DNA of 64,000 bases from Limnephilus marmoratus. Its lineage: Eukaryota; Arthropoda; Insecta; Trichoptera; Limnephilidae. The notes beneath the pieces were generated by a model. It was not told the origin of the DNA. It saw only the letters and a list, made by a program, of their open reading frames with translations, and ran no database searches. Both the position numbers and the translations under genes were made by a program. Shown here piece by piece: positions 45,287 through 55,221 of the stretch (position 1 is the stretch's first letter; each line of letters starts with the position of its first letter). Location of the stretch: NCBI GenBank assembly GCA_917880885.1, contig OU862933.1:9099452-9163451 (forward strand), written 5' to 3'.

Positions 45287-45488
45287 CATATTTGTAAAAA
45301 GCACTAACTTTGTGGCTCGCCATAATTTACAATAAAAAACACATAAATTTGTTTAAGACCACTTTTATTTTAAAACACTCTACCGGTTTCAGAAGCACCC
45401 TTCCTTCGCCAGGAGAATATTATAACTAAACTATGATACAGAATGTTAGGTGTTTGAGTTTGAGGCTTTGCTCAAACACACAGTTTAT
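45287..45488 (-). mobile_element. Short Penelope-like insertion (P1 family)
   Basis: A 12-bp target duplication 'ggtaataaatcg' (45275-45286, 45489-45500) encloses 202 bp that match the left, minus-strand pseudo-LTR of the element at 31136-32050, including the ATG (45323) for M-A-S-H-K-V. The hammerhead at about 45381-45412 (-) has decayed: CTGGCGA instead of CTGACGA, and stem II and the GAAA junction are altered (TTCTGAAAC). Extreme 5' truncation. Confidence 0.85.
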
Positions 45489-45500
45489 GGTAATAAATCG

Positions 45501-46129
45501 ATTTATACACCTTCAAAAAAATGACATTTAGAATCCTATAAATGATTCGTCTCAAAGTGGTTTAACCACAGTTTGAAGCCGAAATTGCTGCTACAAAAAT
45601 AAAAATTAAAATACTTGTAGAACTTGATAATAACATTATTAAATTTAATTATAATTTAAAAAAACCTTTGTTACCTGTTTGATTAAACGGTCCTTATTCA
45701 TAGAATTAAAGGGTTTAAGTTTAAACTAAATTTAATTCACGTTTTAGATAGGTGTATCGGAAAAATGGCATTTTCCAGTTCAACACTGTCTGGGATTATC
45801 AAGTTTCCATAGCAACTGGTCCTGGCGTATTCAACGTGAGAACCAAGTTCTAGTATCTAGTAAAGACTAGTCTTTAGTCCAATAGACGCATGCTCCAAGC
45901 TCATCTCTGAATAAGTTTATTAAATAGAATAATTGTTCTAGTAAAAAAACTGGTAAAGTACACTCCCTGCTGTTTACCCTGTCATGAGAGAGCATTAGAA
46001 ATAGCTATATTATTTTAATTGCCCTTGGTTCAGGAAGCGTAACGGCCCACCAACGGATACAAAAAGTCGACCAGTGAATGAAGAATGTTTCTAAAATATT
46101 TGAAATCGAAGTCTGAGCGGTAAGTTTAT
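45501..46129. other. Unassigned
   Basis: AT-rich sequence without recognised genes or repeats. Confidence 0.4.
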
Positions 46130-46560
46130 CATTTCACGGGCGATGTCGGTAAAAAATCTGGCAGGCAAATTTTACAAAATTAAATACCGAACATCTTTCG
46201 GCCAGAAAAACCATAAATTCTATGCTACAAAATTATATAATGCCCTTGAAAAAGAAAATACAAACACCATGGAGATAATAAAGTTTATAAACAACATTGA
46301 AATATGACTAAATAAACTGGAAGATGATCTACACAACATACAGCCAACACACGTGAGGATGTGGAAATCAACAAACATAGTAAACAAACACGAAGAAGAA
46401 GAAATCAACAAACATGAAGATGATGAAATCATGATGTAACACCAACTACACCTACTATGGTCCACCTCGGAATAGGAAACCCTAATTAGAAGGACTGTGA
46501 ATAAACTCCTATACTTTGTATTTAAAGAGTGATTAATAAAATAATATTTAAAAAATAAAT
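46130..46560 (+). pseudogene. Non-LTR RT C-terminal fragment
   Basis: Encodes 'TSFGQKNHKFYATKLYNAL' and 'IIKFINNIEI', the last conserved block of CR1-like polymerases, with a stop near 46306. The 3' UTR has a weaker version of the two-tier hairpin (GTCC...AGG/CCT...GGAC, 46459-46494) and an A/T-rich tail. Short and dead. Confidence 0.6.
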
Positions 46561-46609
46561 ATCATCTGGCTATTGTTGAATGTAAAATTTAGATATAATT
46601 TCGTAAACA

Positions 46610-46805
46610 TGTGTGGCGTCTCTAATTGGGGTAAAGTATGAGGCTGAAGGGTATTGTGAGGGAAAGGATATGGGAAGGTGGGGAAGTAAACAGGATCTTC
46701 GAATTTGGTTAGCAGACATGGCTAAAGCCATTTCAAGCGAGAATTCAATTCTGAATTGTGGTATTTCACCAGGGCAACACTGAGAGTATCTACAGCTCTG
46801 GTAAT
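46610..46805 (-). mobile_element. SINE S1 body fragment
   Basis: Matches the body of the S1 SINE ('tctaattggggtaaagtatg', 'gctaaagccattt', 'caccagggcaacactgaga') but lacks the tRNA-like head. Confidence 0.65.
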
Positions 46806-46984
46806 AAAACTAACTGAATAAACTATGACTACAATCAAAGATATTCAAATACATAAAATAAATATTTCATAAAATAAATATTTCAATATTAATAAATGAA
46901 TAATATTAAATTTAAATATTATAAATATTTCAATATAATAAATATATAATATTGACTACAATGCTTTGTTTTTGCGAAGCCCAA

Positions 46985-47265
46985 TTAAATACATTTTAAG
47001 AAAAAAATTGGCTCACAAGTAACAAGAAGAGAAAACGAGGTACAACATTTAGACGGTGGGTTGACGACATCAAAGCCATAGCAGGTGGTACATGGACAAG
47101 AGTAGCTAATGACAGAGAGAAATGGAGACAGTTGGAGTAGGCCTTTGTCAACTAGTGACATAAAGACTGGGAGTCGGTGCATGATAAGTGTTATAAATGT
47201 TATAAATATTATTTATAATGTAATGTAATTTACTGTCTGAATAAAGGCTATTTTTTTTACGCACC
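46985..47265 (+). pseudogene. RT C-terminal fragment, RTE/Jockey grade
   Basis: Encodes 'KKRKRGTTFRRWVDDIKAIA', then 'WTRVANDREKWRQLE', the well-known C-terminal tail of insect endonuclease-reverse transcriptases, followed by 'gaataaaggctattttt' as the 3' end. 5'-truncated, with a stop after the glutamate where the family usually continues. A different family from the minus-strand RTE at 4501-5457. Confidence 0.75.
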
Positions 47266-48168
47266 AGATTTAAATGTCCGGGTTAAATTTTCCCCACAGG
47301 AAAAACTAAACCCTTTCACACACTTCCTCAAATGATCATCTAGTCAATCCACGCTATGCAATTGCACTATGTAAGTATAATAAATACAAAACAATACAAG
47401 AACAACGTGTCAACCTACCAGAGACCAAATGGGAAAAAAATTCACCGACTCCAGATATTTTCATATCAGAGGGTTCGGCTCTGTGGAATTCCTAATTGGA
47501 CCTATAAATCCTACTGATCCCTCAATATAAATATTTAAAAAATCTTTTGTAATCCTACATGTATTTTAAAATGATTGATTTTTGCATTTTTATTTGTAAA
47601 TTCTTTGACAAATCTATTATTATTATTATTATTATTGAGAAAAAAAAATCATTTTAATTTACGAAGTTTACCGAAATCAATTATATCTTGAAAAATGTAC
47701 TAAATTCAAGCAATTAATTGGTTATTTTAAAATTGACTTTTCCTGCGTCTTGTCGAGTCTACAATTTGATATTGTTTTCGCAGTTACATCTGAAAAATTA
47801 TAAATATCTAGGTTATTTGGTCATTGTGATAAGTCATCATACAACGACTTATGATCATTGTCATGTCATCATACGTTTTCTGTGAGTATGACACTTGTCC
47901 AGAGAATATTGTATACCAATCTAGACCACTTAAAAAAAAACTGTCAACGTTTCCAAACCTACTCGCATAATGAATGCTCTAACCGGTTTTTGATTTTATC
48001 ATTAAAATTTGTGATGATTTTGATTGAAATGTTCTTCTAGCGACAAAGATCAGCAAATGTTTCAGTTCTAAGAGATAGCTATCAACTGACTTTGAGTGAA
48101 ATTTGATTCGAGGTGTGTTCCGACCTAGATTTGCGAAATATTTTTTTCTTTCAGTGAACAAATTGCAT
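47266..48168. other. Unassigned, with an (ATT)n tract
   Basis: 47618-47638 is (TTA)n, which could be the tail of a CR1-like insertion covering 47290-47640, but no RT motif is legible there. The remainder is AT-rich without features. Confidence 0.4.
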
Positions 48169-48176
48169 GTAGGTAC

Positions 48177-48456
48177 CAGTGGCGGTCCGTGAGGTTTCAG
48201 TGAGCTAATGCGCTAATATTGAAAAATATGAAGTAATTGTAGCTGAAATATTTTACTTTTTTTTTAAATTTCAACTTTTTGTATGAAGATCTTCAGGATT
48301 CTTTCAGTCAAGAGATGCACAGCATCTACATACTGAAAGATCTTCATACAAAAGTTGAAATTTTGAAAAAAAAATCGTTTTCAGCTATAACATCAGTAAT
48401 GTCATATTTTGTAATCTTAGCACGCTAGCTTACTGAAAATACACGGACAACTGCTG
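48177..48456. mobile_element. hAT-like fold-back MITE
   Basis: Ends CAGTGGCGGTCCGTGAG and CACGGACAACTGCTG are imperfect inverted repeats, and the arms continue inward to form an almost complete hairpin around 48325. An 8-bp flanking repeat 'gtaggtac'/'gtaggtaa' (48169-48176, 48457-48464) matches the hAT target length at 7 of 8 bases. Non-coding, 280 bp. Confidence 0.72.
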
Positions 48457-48599
48457 GTAGGTAATAACAATAATAATAATATGTGGATGATTTATAAAGC
48501 GCCATTTTTGTGAAAAATCACCTCAAGGGCGCAAGGGTTAGGGGTACCTAAGTATCTACCAACCTGATAACATAAAAAACAGGATTTTTGTAATAAATT

Positions 48600-48800
48600 C
48601 TTTTTATGTACAATGGGGACAAAAATGACATCCACAATGATAAAAGTTTGTTGAAGATATGGGTAGAAGGAGCTTAGGAAGAATCTGGCTATTTAGATAT
48701 GATCAGCGAACACGACTAAAGCCATTTGAGACAAAATTTCGATTCTAAATTGTGATCATTCACCAGCACAGTACTGTGAGCATCTACATCTCTACACTCA
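48600..48800 (-). mobile_element. SINE S1 body fragment
   Basis: Diverged match to the S1 body ('ctggctatttagat', 'cgactaaagccatttgag', 'gagcatctacatctct'); no tRNA-like head. Confidence 0.5.
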
Positions 48801-49129
48801 GTTTAGAGTATAAAAAATGGGTTACTATTTTCTGTGATATTCGGGAATAAAAAGCTATAGTGATCTTAAATTATAAGATGAATAAAATGTATGCATCCCT
48901 GAATTCCAAAATGAATATCATGGATGATGATATTATTATCGTTTAAAATGCAGGGACATTTTCCTGTACACAACCAATTAATATTGTAAATTCTTTGTTT
49001 CAGAATCAGCATCAAACGATCGGGAAGAGAAAGTGAGGAGTTCCCTTGATAACTATGAAGGTAAAATAATATTTTCATTATATTTTTACTACACGAGTAA
49101 GTTTTTTTTTGTAACTGTCGTTGATGAAA

Positions 49130-49260
49130 TTTGTGATTATTCCAATTTTTGGAATTCTAGATGAGCATTTCATTCACATAAATGTTAAATAATGTTGGAC
49201 TTAGAACTGTCTCTTGAGGGACTCCAAATTCTGAGAAGTGATTCGCTAAATACATTAATA
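49130..49260 (-). pseudogene. RT relict (GVPQ motif)
   Basis: The minus strand at 49227-49159 encodes 'GVPQETVLSPTLFNIYVNEM', a decayed form of the GVPQGSVLSP...LFNIYIND block of Jockey-like reverse transcriptases. No other RT motif is legible around it. Single-block evidence, but the match is long. Confidence 0.6.
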
Positions 49261-49813
49261 GTTTTTACGTGTTGGTTATACACCTAGTTAGAATATTTTC
49301 ATTACTGATAAGATGCGATAAAAACATGTTCCGTTCATGGTCACTCAACATCAACAACCACTTTAATGCAGATATTTTAGTCAACTTTAATGCAAGTATT
49401 TTGTGTACAGCTAAAAATATAATGAAAATGAAACAATTCATGCAACAAACTCAACACACACAGTGGGTTACTGAATAACTTAAAAAATATGTATTTACTT
49501 TAAGTTGATAAACTAGTATGTTATTGAGCGAGCAATAACATCAGTAGTTACGATACATAGGTAAACCTTTGAGTTCCTTTTCGAATAGCACTACTTATCG
49601 ATGTGCCATTGAGTTTTTTCTGCAATAGCTCCTGACGATATTCGTATCATTATTTTATTTATTTTTGAGAAAATTAAAAGCAGATCTTAAAATTAACCCG
49701 TAAATGTACACGGTGTCCGGAAACTCATATTATACAATCTGTTATCTCGAAGACGTACATATATGACGAATTGTGAAAAAAAAACCCATTGACTTATTTT
49801 ATATTCAGCGTCT
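49261..49813. other. Unassigned
   Basis: A tandem pair of about 24 bp ('ctttaatgcagatatttt', 'ctttaatgcaagtatttt') occurs at 49360-49402. Otherwise featureless. Confidence 0.4.
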
Positions 49814-50160
49814 ACTATGGTCAAAGATATTGAAATATAAGTAGATGTGCTATCTGCAGTTTTTACTAGGTGGGAATGCGCTTCCGGGGGTCGCCGATAT
49901 TGTTTACCAATTAACCAATAAACTAAATGAACGAATAATTAACGAATGAACCAAACGAACGTTAAACTAAATGAACGAATTCTTTTCTTATTCAAAATGT
50001 TACTGTTAAACAATACCAATGAACATCTTCAAAAAATCAACGAAATGAACAAATTCTTTTCGTATGCAAACTACTCTAATTAGGGCGTAGTCCGCCGTCA
50101 GTTGCGCGGACACCATAGCATATCTCTTTTGTATTTGAATATCTTTGACTATAGTCCTAC
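49814..50160. mobile_element. Inverted-repeat element with 'caaagatatt' ends
   Basis: 'actatggtcaaagatattga' at 49814 and its inverted counterpart at about 50158 extend into arms of about 40 bp. Inside, 'aaactaaatgaacgaa' occurs twice. A third isolated end 'caatcaaagatattcaaata' is at 46828. Probably a MITE; target duplication not seen. Confidence 0.55.
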
Positions 50161-50489
50161 CAATATACCATTAAGTTCCTGCTAAGCGCCTACCGATATA
50201 CGGAAAAGATGCTGCGGACGCTATATCGCACTGATGTGACGTGCCGACGGCCGCTGCAACCATATCGCATCGCGATAGCGTGTGGGGTCATGGGTCGCCA
50301 GTGTTGCGAGTCGCACTAAACCAAAGGGTCTTAATACTCGTACTTTAGTGATGCATACAAGAGGTGATAAAGTGTGCCGTTGTCGTCGATAAAGTAAATG
50401 TACTGTGATAAATCATATTAAGTTCATAGGTAGAACTGTGTGTATTAGGCATATTAAAAAAGTATATCATTCTGAGGGTTCGGGGTGAT
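50161..50489. other. Unassigned
   Basis: No recognisable content. Confidence 0.35.
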
Positions 50490-51010
50490 AATATTCCTAG
50501 TAAATTATCTTTCCTGTCAAAATTTTCCAAGCAATGTCACCAGTTAAAATGTTCCGAGTAATAACGTTCCTTGCCGAAATGTTCACAACCAGAAACAGGT
50601 AAAATTCAGCAGACTCAGCTTGTTCTAACCTAACCTAGCCTAACTGACTGTATGACTATTAACTAGGAATATATTGGCAGGGAACTTTTTTTTCTTGTTT
50701 TTTTAGATCTCGAGAAGGGTGGTACCATATTTTACATCAAATATTCTACTATGTAATTAATTACTGTATAAAATTTATTTGTAATTTATGTACCTTCTAT
50801 TACTAATAAAAAAAAAATAAAAAATAAAAATATATATAAATGTAAAATTAAAAATATTGTGTGATAATACATGGAAAAACAAAACAAAATAAAATAACAA
50901 TTTGACCGGTGACATTTTGGTATGGAACATTTTAACTGAGGATATTTTACTCGGAATATTTTGAAAAGGAACATTATTACCGGCTACGCATTTTGAGTCA
51001 AAGTGTCTTT
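50490..51010. mobile_element. Phrase-repeat fold-back, interrupted by a retroelement tail
   Basis: 50500-50600 (+) and 51005-50900 (-) are chains of roughly 14-bp phrases of the form nnnnAAAATRTTCC ('cagttaaaatgttcc' and 'gagtaaaatatcc' among them) in inverted orientation, with the phrases in different order. Between them 50690-50830 contains 'tataaaatttatttgtaatt' and an A-rich run, the same terminal stretch as the non-LTR tail at 40385-40440, so a retroelement end was probably inserted. Compare 30258-30546. Confidence 0.55.
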
Positions 51011-51049
51011 TATCCAATGAAGGCTTTCCTAAATAGTTTTCTCATCGTA

Positions 51050-51399
51050 GTTGACGGCCGGCGTAGTGCAGCGGTAAGGCTCTTGACTCGCACACCGAAG
51101 GTCGCGGGATCGAATCCCGGCGTGGCATTGATTAATTATTAGTGTTATTTCACAATTTATTCATTTAAAATAATATATAGTATATTTGCGACACGTTCCA
51201 GAGTGGAAGATACTCTCAATGGTGTAAGACCACCATTCAGAATTAGCCATTTTTGGTAACCAGATCTGAATAGCCAGGTACTTCCCCACTACCTTCAGCC
51301 TCACAACATATCCCAATTGGGGATGCAATAGTGTCACTGGCTTCAGACGGGAGCAGTTGGGACTCTTGTGCGGTATTCATGTAAAAAAAAAGTTCATGC
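51050..51399 (+). mobile_element. tRNA-derived SINE (family S1) with internal deletions
   Basis: tRNA-like head 51055-51121 with A box 'tagtgcagcggt' and B box 'gggatcgaatccc', body shared with 19522-19944, and an A-run at 51395-51403. Compared with the copy at 19.5-19.9 kb it lacks blocks near 51244 and 51290. Transcribed by RNA polymerase III in principle. Confidence 0.87.
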
Positions 51400-51537
51400 G
51401 ATTCTGTTATTATTTTACGTTTAATATGTTTTCTCAATCAAGATTTCATTGTAAAAAAATAATGTTGTTTTAACAGCAGATCATAGAATATATTATATTA
51501 TCTTAAGGTTAATATATATATATATATACATATATAC

Positions 51538-51548
<11 letters not shown>

Positions 51549-51569
<21 letters not shown>

Positions 51570-52265
51570 TTTTTTTTTTTTAATTTCAATAACAAGGTTT
51601 GTACATGTATGTATGATGTATATAATAAGTATAGATTCATTTTTTTTTCACAGACCTCCTCACTAGGATTTTCTGTTCTGAGGTGGCCTGTAGTTTTTTA
51701 AAATATTTGTATTTGGTTATGGATTGTCTTTATATCGTCTTCATGATGTTTGTAATTTTATTATCACTTTGATCTCTCAGCCATATTTTTACTTTTGTTT
51801 TAAATATATTCATTTCCTTTATATTTTTGATTTGATCTGGTAGAGCATTGTATAATTTTATAGCATGGAATTTATTATTTCTCTGTCCAAAAGATGTGTT
51901 CAAACTGGGAGTAACCAGTATGTTATTGCTTACTGACCTGGTTGAGTATTTATGTTGGGCAGTGGAGTATACATATATGTTTTTTTTTCAGTTTAAATAA
52001 AATATTTTTTGATTAAAGTTTCTGTACATTGAAGACTTGAAAGTTATTAAATATTTCTTCCGTCGGAGTTCTAAGCGGAACTTTCAGTATTGTCTTCAGT
52101 ACTCCTTTTTGGGCTATATTGAGTCGCTCTGTGTGAGTGCTCAAAGCAGACCCCCATCCAGTTATCCCGTACTCTATTTGTGATTGACATAAAGCGTAGT
52201 ACACTTTCTTAATGTCGTTTATGTTGAGGATGTTACGGATGGCTCTAAAGAAGTAAATGTACCTG
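51549..52265 (-). pseudogene. CR1-like 3' fragment, twin copy 2
   Basis: Same sequence as 21500-22158 with few differences, and about 45 bp longer at its 5' end (52218-52265), where the RT frame continues upstream. C-terminal blocks 'QSQIEYGITGWGSALSTH' and 'LNIAQKGVLKTILKVP', 3' UTR hairpin at 51690-51656, then a long A/T tail that adjoins a (TA)n run at 51509-51550. Confidence 0.82.
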
Positions 52266-52356
52266 GTGTATATATATATTTTTTATAGAATAGCCTTTTT
52301 ACAGAAAAACATTGATTTTACTCGACCTTTTGGTTTCGACAGCATGGAGAACAATA

Positions 52357-52700
52357 TCTTTATAAATATATATTAAAATTTCGCGTCCCGATGTTTTTTA
52401 AAGATAAACTCCGAAAGTGCTTAACCTATTTTGATGAAATTTATCTTACTGTGTGTAATTTTTGTCAAACTTAAAAGAAATGATAGTTTTTATCTCGATT
52501 AATGACAATGAAATATTTAATATTGCTAATTAAATATTCATTAACTGTTGGTTGTAAGACAATGCAATGTAATTATTTGTAAGTTCTATAAGTTTCTAAC
52601 CGATGGCGGTGTGAGTTAATTTATGGACACAACATTTGGTTATCTAGGTTGGATAACCATCCAGTATTCATTAGTCACAGCGCGTGGCCGGGTCAGCTAG
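52357..52700 (+). mobile_element. Small non-autonomous Helitron-like element
   Basis: Begins TCTTTATAAATATATATT, ends 'gcgtggccgggtcag' CTAG, and lies between A (52356) and T (52701), the Helitron insertion site. Near the 5' end 'ttcgcgtcccgatg' and 'aaagtgcttaacctattttg' are phrases common in insect Helitron ends (general knowledge). 344 bp, no Rep/helicase. Confidence 0.65.
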
Positions 52701-53205
52701 TATTATTATAAAAGTTATCGCATTTCTTATTTAGTTAGGATGCTGCCAGGTATAGTTATTGCGATATTTGATGAATACATGATGTGTTTTTGTTATCAAG
52801 ATTAATTTGTTGAAACCAATTTTTATTTTTTATTTCATATATTCAATATTATTATTATTCAATTTACAAAAACAGTTTATTTATAAACCATTTCTGCTGT
52901 GCAATTATTCTTACGTGTGACAGCTGTTTTGCCTTTTCAACGCAGTACGTATTTTTTTTTTGTTTGATGATTCTTACCAAAATAAATATACAACTCCTTG
53001 AATAATTATTGATTAATCAAGAAAATTTAAATAATATCAAATTAAATGGATTCCATTTTTCAATAATATGAGCCTTATAATTGTTATTTATTTTTGGAAT
53101 AACTCAATGAGTAAAATGTAATGTTTAATCACTGAAGACACTATTAGCGACTATAATTTCAAAAATATAAAATAGAAAAATCAGAAAAAAGAAAGGGTCA
53201 CATCT
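52701..53205. other. Unassigned AT-rich sequence
   Basis: No features recognised. Confidence 0.35.
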
Positions 53206-53660
53206 TGAAATTGAGCCCAAAACCCTGGGTTGGATTTCTTGATGCAACTGTTTTTTTCGGATTTTTCTGTTTAAAATTTTCGATTGAGAGTTGCTAATAT
53301 TTTCTTCAATGATTAAATATTATAATTTAAGGTTTTTCTGATTATAAAATTTTCATCATAAACTTTCAGAAAAGTCACTAAATATCCAAGATTAGTTCGG
53401 GAAGAATCTTGCTATCATACATAAAGATAGCAGCCAATAAACATGTGTGTTAAGAAAATGAAGATAACGTTGGTAGTTCTTAGTCAAATTACATAGTAAA
53501 TATGACCGAGGGGGACAGGGTCGAATGAGCTCAGTTGTGGAGCAGAGCCCCGACAAGGCTAAGGTCCTGGTTCAATTCATAGATGCGACCGTATCTTTAT
53601 CAGATTTGTTTATTTCAAATTTTCGATTGAGAGTCGCTAATATTGTAGTATTAAATTTTA
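53206..53660 (+). repeat. Two related SINE-like units (family S2)
   Basis: 53213-53310 and 53530-53650 share 'tttcgattgagagt' and 'gctaatatt' and a preceding head that in the second unit reads 'gctcagttgtggagcagagc' (A-box-like) and 'ggttcaattc' (B-box-like). I infer a second tRNA-derived SINE family, diverged. Ends are not defined. Confidence 0.5.
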
Positions 53661-54305
53661 TATTTTTATTGACGCCTTAAAGTTATATTATCTTTATTAG
53701 TTATACGGGGAGTGTTTTAAGGTAGTACAGGAAATACTAAGAGTATAAATGAATTAAGACGGTATAATATAAGTTGATAGTTCGAGCGCAACGAGTAGTA
53801 TGTTAATTATTATTTATTACCACAATGTAGGTATTATAAAACATGAACAATTTATTGTAAAGCATGATTATAATACGGTAAATCGTCATTAAGAGGGTAT
53901 AACCAGAGAAAACCAGGAATATATAATTTTTAAATCAGATTTTAGACGTATTGACTCTTTTCCTCAAAAAATTATAAATTGACTTCGAAAAATTGTTCTT
54001 TTATCTAGGAAACGCATGTTTTAAATTTTGAGAAAAAATGTTTATTTTTAGTATAATAAGGTTATACCACAGGTCGATGGCAGATTTGTTAAATTTTCAA
54101 ACAAGATTTTGTAATAAACAACACCCATTTCAAATCATATAATCATGCAGTAAAATAAATCAATACATTATCTGGGAAACGCATGTTTCAAAATTTTAAT
54201 TTTAGTTTAAATAAAATCATTAAAAATATATACGTGCATGCGTTTCTGACGAAAATTGGTCCGTTTGTGTATTTATTTGCGCACTTACTAACTAATATAT
54301 TTCAG

Positions 54306-54522
54306 GTACATTATAAGATTTTCACGGCCAAAAGTATTTTCGTTATTTGTTTTTGGGGTGTTATGCCGTGTTGCGCTACCTCCTTCTTTAGCCAAGGTTC
54401 ACATCTACCGGATCTGCCGGATCTACCCTGATGATGGACACTGCAACGATATCCGAAACGTTGGCTAAAGAAGGAGGTAGCGCAACACGACACAACACCC
54501 CAAAAACAAATAATGAAAAAAA
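54306..54522 (+). mobile_element. Minimal Penelope-like insertion (P4) inside the MITE
   Basis: Inverted arms 54341-54395 and 54461-54515 ('ggtgttatgccgtgttgcgc' and its partner) enclose a short centre with one hammerhead. The flanks 'taatatatttcag' and 'taatatatatttaag' look like an imperfect target duplication. The sister MITE at 55621 reads straight through, proving insertion. No coding sequence left. Confidence 0.8.
54427..54465 (+). ncRNA. Hammerhead ribozyme core (P4)
   Basis: CTGATGA, stem II region GGACA...TATCC (imperfect), then GAAACGTTGGCTA. Same family as 29314-29352, where stem II is perfect. Confidence 0.6.
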
Positions 54523-54827
54523 TAATATATATTTAAGCTTTTTTTACATTCTTGTTTAACTTAGACATTATTGAAAAATGATAAATACTTATAATCTAAT
54601 TACAAAAAGTACATAATTTTAACAGTTTTATCATCACGCCTTTCAGCATTTTTGGATATAGGTATAAATTAAAGCAAATTTGGAATGAAATAAAATCGAT
54701 ATTGATTTATAGTTTTAAAAAGCTGGTACGGAGAATAATTAATCATTCTCATTGGAACCGCCCTGTACGATCGTAAGAACAATTTTCAACGAAATGTGGA
54801 TTTTCGGCCGCTGCTGGTTAAACGCTC

Positions 54828-55217
54828 TTTAGCTCGATTGGATGATTTACAGAACAAAGCATAATAAATTCAACAATAAAAAGTTGCATTTGAAAATACT
54901 TTAAACATTCAAATTGTTGAACAATCACACTATTTTTTTAAATTTTGTTCAATCCTTATTCAAAATTCAAAAAAACTTCTATTGAACAAACATACAGAAA
55001 GTACAAAAGCTTAATAGGTTCATCTATGATATATTATAAAACTTAACAAATACTTGTCGTATTATATGCAAATAAAAACAGAGGTATTTAATTTAGTAAG
55101 GTAATCATTTATAACGTAATGACTATTGACATTTGGGTAAAGAAAATGTTCTAGAGATGATTTTATTTGAGTATTTCGTTGATTTGTTTAATGTTACGTG
55201 GAAGGTTGTTAAATACT
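54828..55217. other. Unassigned, between MITE copies B and C
   Basis: AT-rich; no gene or repeat seen. Confidence 0.35.
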
Positions 55218-55221
55218 TTAA

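Larger units (their letters stand above)
53893..54827 (+). mobile_element. TTAA-type MITE (family M1), copy B, interrupted by a PLE
   Basis: It starts GAGGGTATAACCAG after TTAA (53889-53892) and ends CTGGTTAAACGCTC before TTTA. Colinear with 55222-55930 except for about 220 bp at 54306-54522. Non-coding. Confidence 0.82.

Noticed and set aside
46960..47182. Host gene encoding 'RRWVDDI...WRQLE'
   Set aside because: This tail is a well-known C-terminus of insect reverse transcriptases, not a host protein.
48280..48360. CTGAAGA/GAAA words in the hAT-like fold-back as a hammerhead
   Set aside because: The sequence between them cannot form stem II, and the words arise from the element's own hairpin.
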